DNA from: Mesorhizobium sp.
Lineage (GTDB): Bacteria; Pseudomonadota; Alphaproteobacteria; Rhizobiales; Rhizobiaceae
Direction of reading: 5' to 3'
Assembly (NCBI GenBank): GCA_004963905.1
Contig: SUGL01000049.1
Location: forward strand, 1 to 39,494
Length of the DNA stretch: 39,494 bases
In this document: positions 27,561-34,731 of the stretch, piece after piece
Layout of the letters: each line of letters begins with the position of its first letter
How positions within the stretch are numbered: position 1 is the stretch's first letter
Made by a program: the position numbers and the translations under genes
The notes under the pieces: generated by a model
What the model was told of the DNA's origin: nothing
What the model saw: only the letters and a program-made list of their open reading frames with translations
The model's database searches: none

Positions 27561-27609
27561 CCTGTCTCTCCGTACCAAACGCCTGCTGCGCTTCTTGCCT
27601 CTGGTCCCT

Positions 27610-27659
27610 GCATGTCGCCGCCATCCGCAAAACTTTAGGCGATATGCATAACCGCATAT
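27610..27659. repeat. decayed GCATGTCG palindrome plus adjoining hairpin
   Basis: GCATGTCG (27610-27617) pairs with CGATATGC (27640-27647), with one mismatch, around a core resembling the AAAA/TTTT stem of the 11404-11500 element. Overlapping it, ATATGC (27642-27647) and GCATAT (27654-27659) form a second hairpin. It lies in the 5' region of the Inh-like gene. Confidence 0.5.
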
Positions 27660-27678
27660 GCAGAATGTTTCCAAAGGG

Positions 27679-27694
27679 TTAAGCAGGCGTTAAC
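27679..27694. promoter_or_regulatory. CtrA-type binding site
   Basis: TTAA (27679-27682), 7 bp, TTAAC (27690-27694): an exact match to the CtrA consensus TTAA-N7-TTAA. It is upstream of the minus-strand Inh-like gene and downstream of the hydroxyacid dehydrogenase stop, so the first is the likely target. Confidence 0.5.
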
Positions 27695-27714
27695 AAATGC
27701 GGCAAGCCGGCGTG

Positions 27715-28698
27715 TCAGGCGCGCGGCTTGACGTTGACCGTCTCCGGCACCGGGGTCAGCGGCCGACGCTCGCCGAACCATGAGACCAGATTGTCCACGC
27801 AGAGATCGGCCATGGCCCGGCGGGTATGGTCGGACGCCGAGCCGACATGCGGCAGAAGCGAGGTGTTTGGCGCATCGAGCAGCGCTTTGGGCACATTCGG
27901 TTCGTCGGCAAAGACATCGAGCCCGGCGGCTGCGATGGCGCCACTCTCGAGGGCGGCGGCAAGAGCCGCCTCGTCCACCGTGCTTCCGCGGCCGATATTG
28001 ACGAAGACGCCGTTCGGACCCAGCGCCGACAGGATTTCGGCATTGATGGCCCTTTCCGTGGCCGCACCACCCGGCGCCACGCAGATCAGCGTATCGACCG
28101 CCTCGGCGAGACCCTTCAGCGTCGCATGGTATTCATAGGACAGGCCCTCGACCTTGCGGCGGTTGTGGTAGGCGATCGGCAGGCCGAAGGCTTCCAGGCG
28201 ATGGGCAACGGCAAGGCCGATACGGCCCATGCCGAAGATGCCGACGCGGCGGCCGCGCAAGGTGAGCCGGCTCAAGCGATAATTGCCCTTCCTCACCCAG
28301 TCGCCGTCGCGCAGCCACTTCTCGGCGGCGTACATTTCGCGCACGGTGTTGATCAACAGACCGATCGTGGTGTCGGCGACCTCCTCGGTCAGCACGTCCG
28401 GCGTGTTGGTGACCATGACGCCGCGCCTTGCCGCGTGATTGGCATCGACCGAATCATAGCCGACGCCGAAATTGGCGATGATTTCGAGATTGGGCAGCGC
28501 GTCGATCATGGCCGCGCTGATGCCGCCGAAGGAGGCGATGCCGCGCACGGCCTCACGCATCTCGCCGGTGACGAGTGCCGGATCGGCACGCTCGATCCGC
28601 ACGCGCCGAAACGCCTTGTCGATGCGGCCGATCGCATGGTCGTTGAAATGGCCCGGCACCAGAATGGCGACCGGAAACTCCGCTTCCGTTTTTGTCAT
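27715..28698 (-). CDS. D-2-hydroxyacid dehydrogenase (glyoxylate/hydroxypyruvate reductase type)
   Basis: A 327-residue NAD(P)H-dependent D-isomer-specific 2-hydroxyacid dehydrogenase. The NAD fold is GIFGMGRIGLAVAHRLEAFG. The active-site elements appear as NFGVGYDSVD (substrate loop), NIGRGSTVDE with the catalytic Arg, GLDVFADEPNVP with the Glu, and LLPHVGSAS with the catalytic His. It probably reduces glyoxylate, hydroxypyruvate or 2-ketogluconate-like acids. Its ATG overlaps the TGA of the LacI regulator gene (ATGA), so they are coupled and co-transcribed. Confidence 0.92.
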   Translation of the reverse strand: MTKTEAEFPVAILVPGHFNDHAIGRIDKAFRRVRIERADPALVTGEMREAVRGIASFGGISAAMIDALPNLEIIANFGVGYDSVDANHAARRGVMVTNTPDVLTEEVADTTIGLLINTVREMYAAEKWLRDGDWVRKGNYRLSRLTLRGRRVGIFGMGRIGLAVAHRLEAFGLPIAYHNRRKVEGLSYEYHATLKGLAEAVDTLICVAPGGAATERAINAEILSALGPNGVFVNIGRGSTVDEAALAAALESGAIAAAGLDVFADEPNVPKALLDAPNTSLLPHVGSASDHTRRAMADLCVDNLVSWFGERRPLTPVPETVNVKPRA

Positions 28699-29717
28699 TG
28701 ACGCTCCACCGGCTTGCCGGTGGACTGGCGCACGTGCAGCTCCGGCTTGATCAGTTCCTGGGATGGCCGAACGGCTTGCCCGTTCAGCTTGTCGAGCAGC
28801 GCGCTGGCGGCGCGGCGGCCGACCTCGCGCTGGCCATTCCAGACCGTTGTCAATGCCGGAGTTGCGATTGCCGCCTCCTCGAGATCGTCATAGCCGGTGA
28901 CCGAGATGTCGACGCCCGGCACGAGCCCGGCCCGCGCAATACCGTTCATCAGTCCGATGGCGACGAGATCATTCCAGCAGCAGGCGGCGGTCGGCTTGTC
29001 TTTCAGCGCCAAAAATTGTCCTGCGGCCTCGAATCCGGCCTGCTTGGTGCGCGGCCCGGGAATGCGCCAGGAGGGCTTCACCTCCAGCCCGGCCGCCTCC
29101 ATCGCGTTGAGATAGCCCTGGTAGCGGTCGCGACCGGTCGAGGTCTGGTCGGTGCCGCCGATCATGGCGATGCGCTTGTGACCGAGCGAGATCAGGTGGT
29201 TGGTGGCGAGCGCCGTGCCATAGGCATCGTCGCCGCGGAAGACCGGCACGTCGGCGCCGGCGACGGTGCGCGCGATCAGCACTGCCGGCAGGCCGTTCTC
29301 CTCGGCCATGATGATGTCCTCGGCCGGCGTGCCGATGGCCGGCGACATGATGACGCCGTCGGCGCCCAACTGCAGCAGCGTGTCGATGAAGGTGCGCTGC
29401 TTTTCGAGCTGATCGTAGTGGTTGGACAGGATGAAGGTCTGGCGGCTGCGGTCGAGCTCGCTCTCGATCGAGCGCAGGATCTCGGCGAAGAACGGGTTCA
29501 TGATGTCATGCACGACGACGCCGACAATGCCGGAGCGCGAGGTGCGCAGCGACGCGGCGCGGCGATTGTAGATATAGCCGATGGCGCGGGCATGCTCCTT
29601 GATGCGCTCGCGCGTGGAGCCTGCGACCAGCGGGCTGTCGCGCAGCGCCAGCGATACCGTTGCCGTGGACACGCCAAGCGCATCCGCGATCGTCGAAAGC
29701 TTGATCTTCTGTGCCAG
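28695..29717 (-). CDS. LacI family transcriptional regulator with a CTG start
   Basis: A 340-residue sugar-type regulator. The helix-turn-helix LSTIADALGVSTATVSLALR is at about residues 7-26, and is followed by a periplasmic-binding-like ligand domain (GIVGVVVHDIMNPFF, GADGVIMSP, GYDDLEEAAIATPALTTV). The whole domain is present only if translation begins at the CTG at 29717, which has GGGGAG and AAGGG upstream. The first ATG/GTG/TTG in frame is the GTG at 29672, inside the helix-turn-helix. The frame is closed by a TGA a little upstream. It overlaps the downstream hydroxyacid dehydrogenase and is its likely regulator. Confidence 0.9.
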   Translation of the reverse strand: MAQKIKLSTIADALGVSTATVSLALRDSPLVAGSTRERIKEHARAIGYIYNRRAASLRTSRSGIVGVVVHDIMNPFFAEILRSIESELDRSRQTFILSNHYDQLEKQRTFIDTLLQLGADGVIMSPAIGTPAEDIIMAEENGLPAVLIARTVAGADVPVFRGDDAYGTALATNHLISLGHKRIAMIGGTDQTSTGRDRYQGYLNAMEAAGLEVKPSWRIPGPRTKQAGFEAAGQFLALKDKPTAACCWNDLVAIGLMNGIARAGLVPGVDISVTGYDDLEEAAIATPALTTVWNGQREVGRRAASALLDKLNGQAVRPSQELIKPELHVRQSTGKPVERQ

Positions 29718-29738
29718 TGCCCTTCGCTCCCCAGGGTC

Positions 29739-29753
29739 TTTAAATTGTTTAAA
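29739..29753. promoter_or_regulatory. candidate operator upstream of the lacI-type gene
   Basis: TTTAAATTGTTTAAA: two self-complementary TTTAAA blocks 3 bp apart, a pseudo-palindrome ending 21 bp upstream of the CTG start, in the 66-bp gap after the exporter gene. It could be an autoregulatory site, although it lacks the central CG common in LacI-family operators. Confidence 0.35.
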
Positions 29754-29783
29754 TTCGGCCTTATGCCATCGATCCGAAGCAAT

Positions 29784-30725
29784 TCAAAGTTTTTTCGCCA
29801 AGGTCTCGGCCTCGGTGTCCAGCAAGGCGGAATTGCGCAGCCGCAGCCTGTGCTCGCGGTGGATGATGTAGAGACCGCTGGCGACGATGATGGCGGCCCC
29901 GAGCAGCGTCCAGCGATCGGGAAACTGGTGGAAGATCAGCCAGCCGGAAATGATCATCCAAACCATCTGCGAATAAGGGTATGGCGCCAGTGCCGTGGTC
30001 GTCGCCAGGCGATAGGCCTGGACCAGCAGCCAATGCCCGCCGGCCCCGAAGACGCCCAGCATCAGCAGAATCGCCCAGTGCCAGCCGTCCTGCGGCAGCG
30101 ACAATGAGAAGGGCAGCATGGGCAGGAGCAGCACCGCCGGTGCCAGCGCCGAGAACAGGATCAGGCTTTCGGACGTCTCCGTCGACGACATGCGCCGGGT
30201 CATGATGACGTAGAAGGAGTTCGACAGCATCGAGCCGAGCGCGAAGAGATGACCGATGCCGAACACGCCGACGCCGGGCCGGGTGATGATCAAAACGCCG
30301 ACGAAGCCGGTGAGGATCGCCAGCCAGCGCCGCCAGCCCGCCCATTCGCCGAGCAGCGGCCCGGCCAAAGCGGTGATCACCATCGGGCCGAAGAAATAGA
30401 TCGAGGTGGTTTCGGCGAGTTGCAGGGTCCTGAGCGCCAGGATGTTGAACATGGTCGAGCCGAAAAGCAGGCATCCGCGCAGAATGTGCGCGGGCAGGTT
30501 GTTGGCGCGGAAGCGCCAGGGCTCGCGCCAGCCGCGCAAAAAGACGCCGACAAGCAGGACATGGACGGTGAAGCGGGTCCAGGCGACGATCAGCGCCGAG
30601 ACGCCGGCGAGCACCAGATATTTGCTCGAGGTGTCGAGAAAGGTGAAGCAGACATAGACGCAAAGCATCAACAGCATCGCCGCGGGCGGCGTTGCGCTGT
30701 CGTCGTTGTTTTTGGAAATGGTCAA
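29784..30725 (-). CDS. EamA/DMT family transporter
   Basis: A protein of about 313 residues with roughly ten hydrophobic helices in two EamA repeats (first around LCVYVCFTFLDTSSKYLV, second around LFALGSMLSNSFYVIMTRRM), ending in a charged tail. Members export or import small metabolites through the inner membrane; the substrate is unknown. The start is unsure: TTG 30725 gives a hydrophilic leader (TISKNNDDSATPPAA) and ATG 30677 begins directly at the first helix. Neither has a good ribosome site. It is 66 bp upstream of the LacI regulator on the same strand, and may be part of that cluster. Confidence 0.85.
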   Translation of the reverse strand: MTISKNNDDSATPPAAMLLMLCVYVCFTFLDTSSKYLVLAGVSALIVAWTRFTVHVLLVGVFLRGWREPWRFRANNLPAHILRGCLLFGSTMFNILALRTLQLAETTSIYFFGPMVITALAGPLLGEWAGWRRWLAILTGFVGVLIITRPGVGVFGIGHLFALGSMLSNSFYVIMTRRMSSTETSESLILFSALAPAVLLLPMLPFSLSLPQDGWHWAILLMLGVFGAGGHWLLVQAYRLATTTALAPYPYSQMVWMIISGWLIFHQFPDRWTLLGAAIIVASGLYIIHREHRLRLRNSALLDTEAETLAKKL

Positions 30726-31157
30726 GGTCAGGCCGAAGGAAGATAGACGTCCCCTTCTGCGGCAATCGCCGCTGGCCAGCAAGCCAAAAGCGACTGGCCC
30801 AACAAGCGCCTCGCACAGGCTCAGAGCACATTGCTGTTGGCGATTGGCTTGAACGCTCCTCGTCGTGATAGCGTTCAGGCTGATCGTCGAGGGATTGGCC
30901 GAACCCTCTGCGACGTCGTCATCCACGGGCGGAGCGACGCGAAGCGGAGCGAAGACCCGAGGATCCATTCCGTGACTTTCCGCGTGGAGTGCAGCGGAGC
31001 AGAATTCTGCATCGTGGCAACGCTTTGAAGTCACGGAATGGATTCTATGGTCTGCGCCGCGTCGCTTCGCTCCTTGCTCCGCCATACATGACGACGTGAT
31101 GGGCCCAACCCCAAACGTTCGCAATAGCCCTTCCGGCGAAGGAGCATGCCAACCATT
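30726..31157. other. gene-free interval dominated by a large palindrome
   Basis: No gene is supported here. A minus-strand frame stays open through the interval and joins the exporter gene, but its translation is that of the palindrome. Positions 30893-31101 are the repeat described separately. The remaining stretch, 30726-30892, is the probable leader of the exporter gene and contains an AACGC/GCGTT hairpin near 30852-30875. Confidence 0.6.
30893..31101. repeat. long inverted repeat, CGTCATCC...ATTCCGTGACTT family
   Basis: The left arm (about 30911-30978) runs from CGTCGTCAT through GGGCGGAGC to ATCCATTCCGTGACTT. The right arm (31027-31101) is its inverted partner, starting AAGTCACGGAATGGAT and ending ATGACGACG, and the centre is about 48 bp. 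The similarity begins further left with GATTGGCCGAA. A second copy starts at 39417 and is cut by the end of the window. Confidence 0.8.
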
Positions 31158-31565
31158 TCAAGCGTGCATGCGCGCGCCCTTGGTGATCTTGTCGACCAGC
31201 TTCTTTTCGGCGCGCAGCGCGATGCCGACCATCCTGGCGTCGTCGGGCGCGAATTCGGCGAAGACGGCACGGTTGGCCACGTCATGGCCGGTCGAGAACA
31301 TCTCCTCGACATAGGCCGATGTCGTCACGCCGCGCTCCAAGGCCCGGCGATGGATCGCGGCGAGCGTCGGCCCGTCCGCCGACAGCACGATGACGGGCTG
31401 GATCGAGAGCGGATTGAAGAGATTGCCGGCGCGGTCGCGGTAGGGCTCGCCGATGATCTCAGGGAATTGCGCGACGATGCCGCTGGTCAGGAACGCGGTG
31501 ACGTTGAGCTTCTGCCAGACGGCGAGGTCTTCCTTGAGCACGATTGCAAATTTCGTGTCGAACAC
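31158..31565 (-). CDS. DUF2000 family protein
   Basis: A 135-residue soluble protein matching the DUF2000 family, of unknown function, starting with FDTKFAIVLKEDLAVWQKLN. GTG 31565 and TTG 31568 are adjacent in-frame starts, both served by a GGAGAG; I used the GTG. It is divergent from an AraC regulator with only 47 bp between the start codons, so joint control is likely. Confidence 0.85.
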   Translation of the reverse strand: MFDTKFAIVLKEDLAVWQKLNVTAFLTSGIVAQFPEIIGEPYRDRAGNLFNPLSIQPVIVLSADGPTLAAIHRRALERGVTTSAYVEEMFSTGHDVANRAVFAEFAPDDARMVGIALRAEKKLVDKITKGARMHA

Positions 31566-31612
31566 CAAAATGTCTCTCCGAAAGAAGGCCCCTGACGGGC
31601 GTGGATGAGGCG

Positions 31613-32467
31613 ATGGCGCACGGTCTAGGCGGTGAGGCGCTGGAAGGTCTTGAACGTTCGTGCGCGGCGGACGACCGGATCGTTTCGGCGCCGGGCGCCG
31701 CCGGCCTCGAGCGCATCGAGGCGCGCTTTCACGGCAATGCCTTCGAACTGCACCGCCACGATACCTATGCCATCGGCGTGACGCTCGACGGCGTGCAGCG
31801 CTTCCACTATCGCGGCGCCGTGCGGCACAGCCTGCCCGGCCAGGTGATCGTGCTGCACCCCGACGAATTGCACGACGGCGGCGCCGGCACCGAGGACGGC
31901 TTGCGCTACCGGATCCTCTATCTGGAGCCGTCGCTGCTGCTCGATTGCCTGGGTGGCGCGCCGCTGCCTTTCGTGCGGGATGCCGTGGTGAGCGATCCTC
32001 GGCTGCGCGGCACGCTGCTGTCGGCTCTGGCGCCTCTGGACGAGGAACTCGACGATCTGTTCGTGACCGATTTCATTGCGCAGCTGGCGCAGCAATTGAA
32101 ACGTCATGCCGGACAGCCGGCAAAACCGATGGGAAAGACGGCCTGGCGCGCCGCCGCGCTGGCGCGCGACTATCTCGAGGAGAACGTGGAGCGACCGGTG
32201 CGCTCCGACGAGCTGGAGGCGATCACCGGTCTCGACCGCTACGCGCTTTCGCGGCATTTCCGGGCGACCTACTCGACCAGCCCGCATCGTTTCCTTTTGA
32301 TGCGCCGGCTGCAGCGGGCGCGGCGCATGATCGAGGCGGGGGATCCACTGGCCGAAATCGCGGCCGGCGCCGGCTTCAGCGACCAGAGCCATTTCAACCG
32401 GCATTTCAAGAAGGCATTCGGGCTGACGCCCGGACGCTGGGCGGCACTGGTAAGCGCGACGCGTTAG
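31613..32467 (+). CDS. AraC family transcriptional regulator
   Basis: A 284-residue regulator. The N-terminal cupin-like ligand domain has FHGNAFELHRHDTYAIGVTLDGVQ and PGQVIVLHPDELHDG. The C-terminal tandem helix-turn-helix spans about residues 180-280, with LEAITGLDRYALSRHFRATYSTSPHRFLLMRRLQRAR and IAAGAGFSDQSHFNRHFKKAFGLTPGRW. The start is uncertain: ATG 31613 is chosen, while in-frame GTG 31601 would add four residues; neither has an ideal site. It probably controls the divergent DUF2000 gene, itself or both. Confidence 0.9.
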   Translation: MAHGLGGEALEGLERSCAADDRIVSAPGAAGLERIEARFHGNAFELHRHDTYAIGVTLDGVQRFHYRGAVRHSLPGQVIVLHPDELHDGGAGTEDGLRYRILYLEPSLLLDCLGGAPLPFVRDAVVSDPRLRGTLLSALAPLDEELDDLFVTDFIAQLAQQLKRHAGQPAKPMGKTAWRAAALARDYLEENVERPVRSDELEAITGLDRYALSRHFRATYSTSPHRFLLMRRLQRARRMIEAGDPLAEIAAGAGFSDQSHFNRHFKKAFGLTPGRWAALVSATR

Positions 32468-32594
32468 CGTCGTCGCTCCACGCAGCACCCAAGCATCGGC
32501 GGCCCAGAGGAAAGGGCGACGACGCTGCGCGTCGCGCCTGAGGCGCTAATTACCGGAAGCCTCGCGGTTGAGCGACGATGCTGCGCACCGCGCT

Positions 32595-33065
32595 TTAATC
32601 ATCCAGTTCGGCGTCGTCGTCGATCAGGACCAGCTCTTCGTTCGACAGGTTGGCCTCGATGCGGGCAAGCAGCTTGAACAGCGCCTTCTGGTCCTTCTTG
32701 TCGAGGCCCTTCAGCGCCTGCTTCTCGGTCTTCTTGACCGACTTCTCGATGGCGCGGATGGTCTCGCGGCCGCTATCGGTCAAAAAGATATGGGCCTGGC
32801 GGGCGTCGGCGTTGGAGGCGCGCTTTTCGAGGAAACCCTGCGCCTGCAGCCGGTTGATGGTCTTGGTGATGGTCGGCGGGCGCACACCCAGCTTGCCGGC
32901 GAGATTGCCCGGGGTCTGGCCGTCCTCACGGTCGAGCGCCAGCATGATCTGGTCCTGGCCGGCGTAGAAGCCGTGCGCCAGAAGCCGCGCCGCGAGCGCC
33001 GTTCGCGCCAGCCGCGCCGCCGAATGCAGCCGGCTCATTGTCGCTGTTTTGTCCGCCTTGGCCAT
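32595..33065 (-). CDS. MarR family transcriptional regulator
   Basis: A 156-residue winged-helix regulator. The recognition part is GNLAGKLGVRPPTITKTINRLQAQGFLEKR, followed by the wing DARQAHIFLTDSG. The C-terminal dimerisation helices are lysine-rich and end in an acidic tail (LVLIDDDAELDD). ATG 33065 is preferred because GAGGGA lies about 6-8 bp upstream; the in-frame ATG at 33071 abuts the same site. The target is unknown. Confidence 0.9.
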   Translation of the reverse strand: MAKADKTATMSRLHSAARLARTALAARLLAHGFYAGQDQIMLALDREDGQTPGNLAGKLGVRPPTITKTINRLQAQGFLEKRASNADARQAHIFLTDSGRETIRAIEKSVKKTEKQALKGLDKKDQKALFKLLARIEANLSNEELVLIDDDAELDD

Positions 33066-33446
33066 GGTCATTCCCTCTTCGGCCGAACCGGTGCGGTCAG
33101 CATAAAGGCTGTCCGACGGCCGGCAAATGACGATTTCAAGAGTCCGGCTTGCAGAACGCTTTGCCGGCAAGCATTGCGGTGCCCGCGCAGGTGATGCCAG
33201 ATGTTTATTTCAGTTAGATGACAAACGACTTTCGAACCGCCGAGATTCACGGTGGAAAGCCCGCGGGGTCGAGCCGACGCCCGTGCGGCTGCCCCATTTG
33301 GCCAACTTGATCACCGCCATTCCGTCCGCGGCGCCGGCTTCGATCGGCGGATCGGCTGGCCCATTGGTTTGGCGCGTGCAAAAGCGTGGTTCACACCCTA
33401 TATGAGGCCGACAAATTCTTCAGGACACAGATTTTCGAGGCAAGCC
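33066..33446. other. gene-free divergent region between the MarR and CobW-type genes
   Basis: No gene is seen. It contains a perfect 10-bp palindrome TTGCCGGCAA (33161-33170) and a CTATAT (33398-33403) that could be a -10 for the GTPase gene, without a convincing -35. I see no Zur-like box that I can support. Confidence 0.4.
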
Positions 33447-34499
33447 ATGAGCGATGCACAGACGCAGATCCCCGTAACCGTTCTCACCGGCTATCTCGGC
33501 GCGGGCAAGACGACGCTGCTCAACCGCATCCTGTCGGAGAATCACGGCAGGCGTTACGCCGTCATCGTCAACGAGTTCGGCGAGATCGGCATCGACAACG
33601 ACTTGATCGTCGAATCCGACGAGGAAATCTATGAGATGAACAATGGCTGCGTGTGCTGCACGGTGCGCGGCGACCTGATCCGGGTCGTCGAGGGCCTGAT
33701 GCGCCGACCTGGCCGCTTCGACGCCATCGTCGTCGAGACCACGGGCCTCGCCGATCCGGTGCCGGTGGCGCAGACCTTCTTCATGGATGACGACGTACGC
33801 TCCAAGACCAAGCTCGACGCGGTGGTGGCGCTGGTCGACGCCAAGCACCTGCCGCTGCGGTTGAAGGACTCCAAGGAGGCCGAGGACCAGATCGCCTTCG
33901 CAGACGTGGTGGTGCTGAACAAGACCGATCTCGTCACGCCCGAAGAGCTCGAAAAAGTCGAGGCGACGATCCGCGCCATCAATCCGGCAGCCAGGATCCA
34001 TCGCACGGAGCGCGCCGGGGTGGCGCTGGGCGAGGTGCTCGACCGCGGCGCCTTCGACCTGTCCCGTGCGCTGGAGAACGATCCGCATTTCCTGGAAGCG
34101 CACGATCATGATCATGATCATGATCATGACCACGACCATCATCACCACGATCATGACGGGCACGATCATCACCATCACGACCATGCCTCGGATATCCACG
34201 ACGTGACGGTGAAGTCGGTGTCGTTGCGCGGCGGCGAGATGGATCCGAAGAAGTTCTTCCCCTGGATCGAGAAAGTGACCCAGATGGAAGGGCCGAACAT
34301 CCTCAGGCTAAAGGGCATCATCGCGCTCAAGGGCGACGACGACCGCTATGTGCTGCAAGGCGTGCACATGATCCTCGAAGGCGACCATCAGCGCGCCTGG
34401 AAGGACGGCGAGAAGCACGAGAGCCGGCTGGTGTTCATCGGCCGCGACCTCGACGCCGAGCGGCTCAGGAAGAGTTTTGAGGCCTGCCAGGCGGCTTGA
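33447..34499 (+). CDS. CobW/COG0523 family metal-trafficking GTPase
   Basis: A 350-residue G3E GTPase of the CobW/YeiR/ZNG1 group, which handles zinc or cobalt. Walker A is GYLGAGKT at 15-22. The metal-binding CxCC is C68-V-C-C71 in NNGCVCCTVRGDL, a Walker B-like ETTGLADP is at 97-104, and the guanine-specificity motif NKTD is at 158-161. Between the GTPase and the C-terminal CobW_C domain lies a histidine/aspartate loop (219-251) with 17 histidines in residues 219-246, a metal-sequestering insert. GAGG lies 7 bp before the ATG. A WD40 protein gene follows on the same strand across a palindrome. Confidence 0.94.
   Translation: MSDAQTQIPVTVLTGYLGAGKTTLLNRILSENHGRRYAVIVNEFGEIGIDNDLIVESDEEIYEMNNGCVCCTVRGDLIRVVEGLMRRPGRFDAIVVETTGLADPVPVAQTFFMDDDVRSKTKLDAVVALVDAKHLPLRLKDSKEAEDQIAFADVVVLNKTDLVTPEELEKVEATIRAINPAARIHRTERAGVALGEVLDRGAFDLSRALENDPHFLEAHDHDHDHDHDHDHHHHDHDGHDHHHHDHASDIHDVTVKSVSLRGGEMDPKKFFPWIEKVTQMEGPNILRLKGIIALKGDDDRYVLQGVHMILEGDHQRAWKDGEKHESRLVFIGRDLDAERLRKSFEACQAA
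34104..34127 (+). repeat. GATCAT hexanucleotide tandem repeat in the His-rich loop
   Basis: Four perfect copies of GATCAT encode alternating Asp-His residues at the start of the metal-binding loop. Hexamer gain or loss keeps the frame, so loop length may vary between strains. Confidence 0.8.
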
Positions 34500-34534
34500 T
34501 TTCCGGACTTTCAGGCGCTAGCGCTGCCCCTTCT

Positions 34535-34685
34535 TTCCTTCTCCCCTTGTGGGAGAAGGTGGCCGAGCGAAGCTCGGTCGGATGAGGGGTGTTCCAGCTT
34601 GGCGATGACGGCGCTCCGGCCAACACCCCTCATCCGTCTTGGCGCTGCGCGCCAATCCACCTTCTCCCACAAGGGGAGAAGGGAG
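34535..34685. repeat. two-arm modular palindrome with different central hairpins
   Basis: The left arm (34535-34593) and right arm (34622-34685) share an outer hairpin (CTTCTCCCC...) and an inner GGATGAGGGGTGTT in inverted orientation. The middle differs: CCGAGC/GCTCGG in the left arm and TTGGCGC/GCGCCAA in the right. It lies between the CobW-type GTPase and WD40 genes. It is the same family as 24819-25013, with a different tail. Confidence 0.75.
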
Positions 34686-34731
34686 CCATACCTAGCCGCG
34701 CCGGCTTAGTGATATCGAATGGACAACCTGT

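Noticed and set aside
30726..31124. N-terminal extension of about 130 residues for the EamA transporter
   Set aside because: It is translated from the palindromic repeat and leader region; the transporter family starts at the first helix or a short leader.
33203..33226. GTTT...AAAC imperfect palindrome as a MarR or Zur operator
   Set aside because: Inner positions are not symmetric about the centre, so it is not a real dyad.
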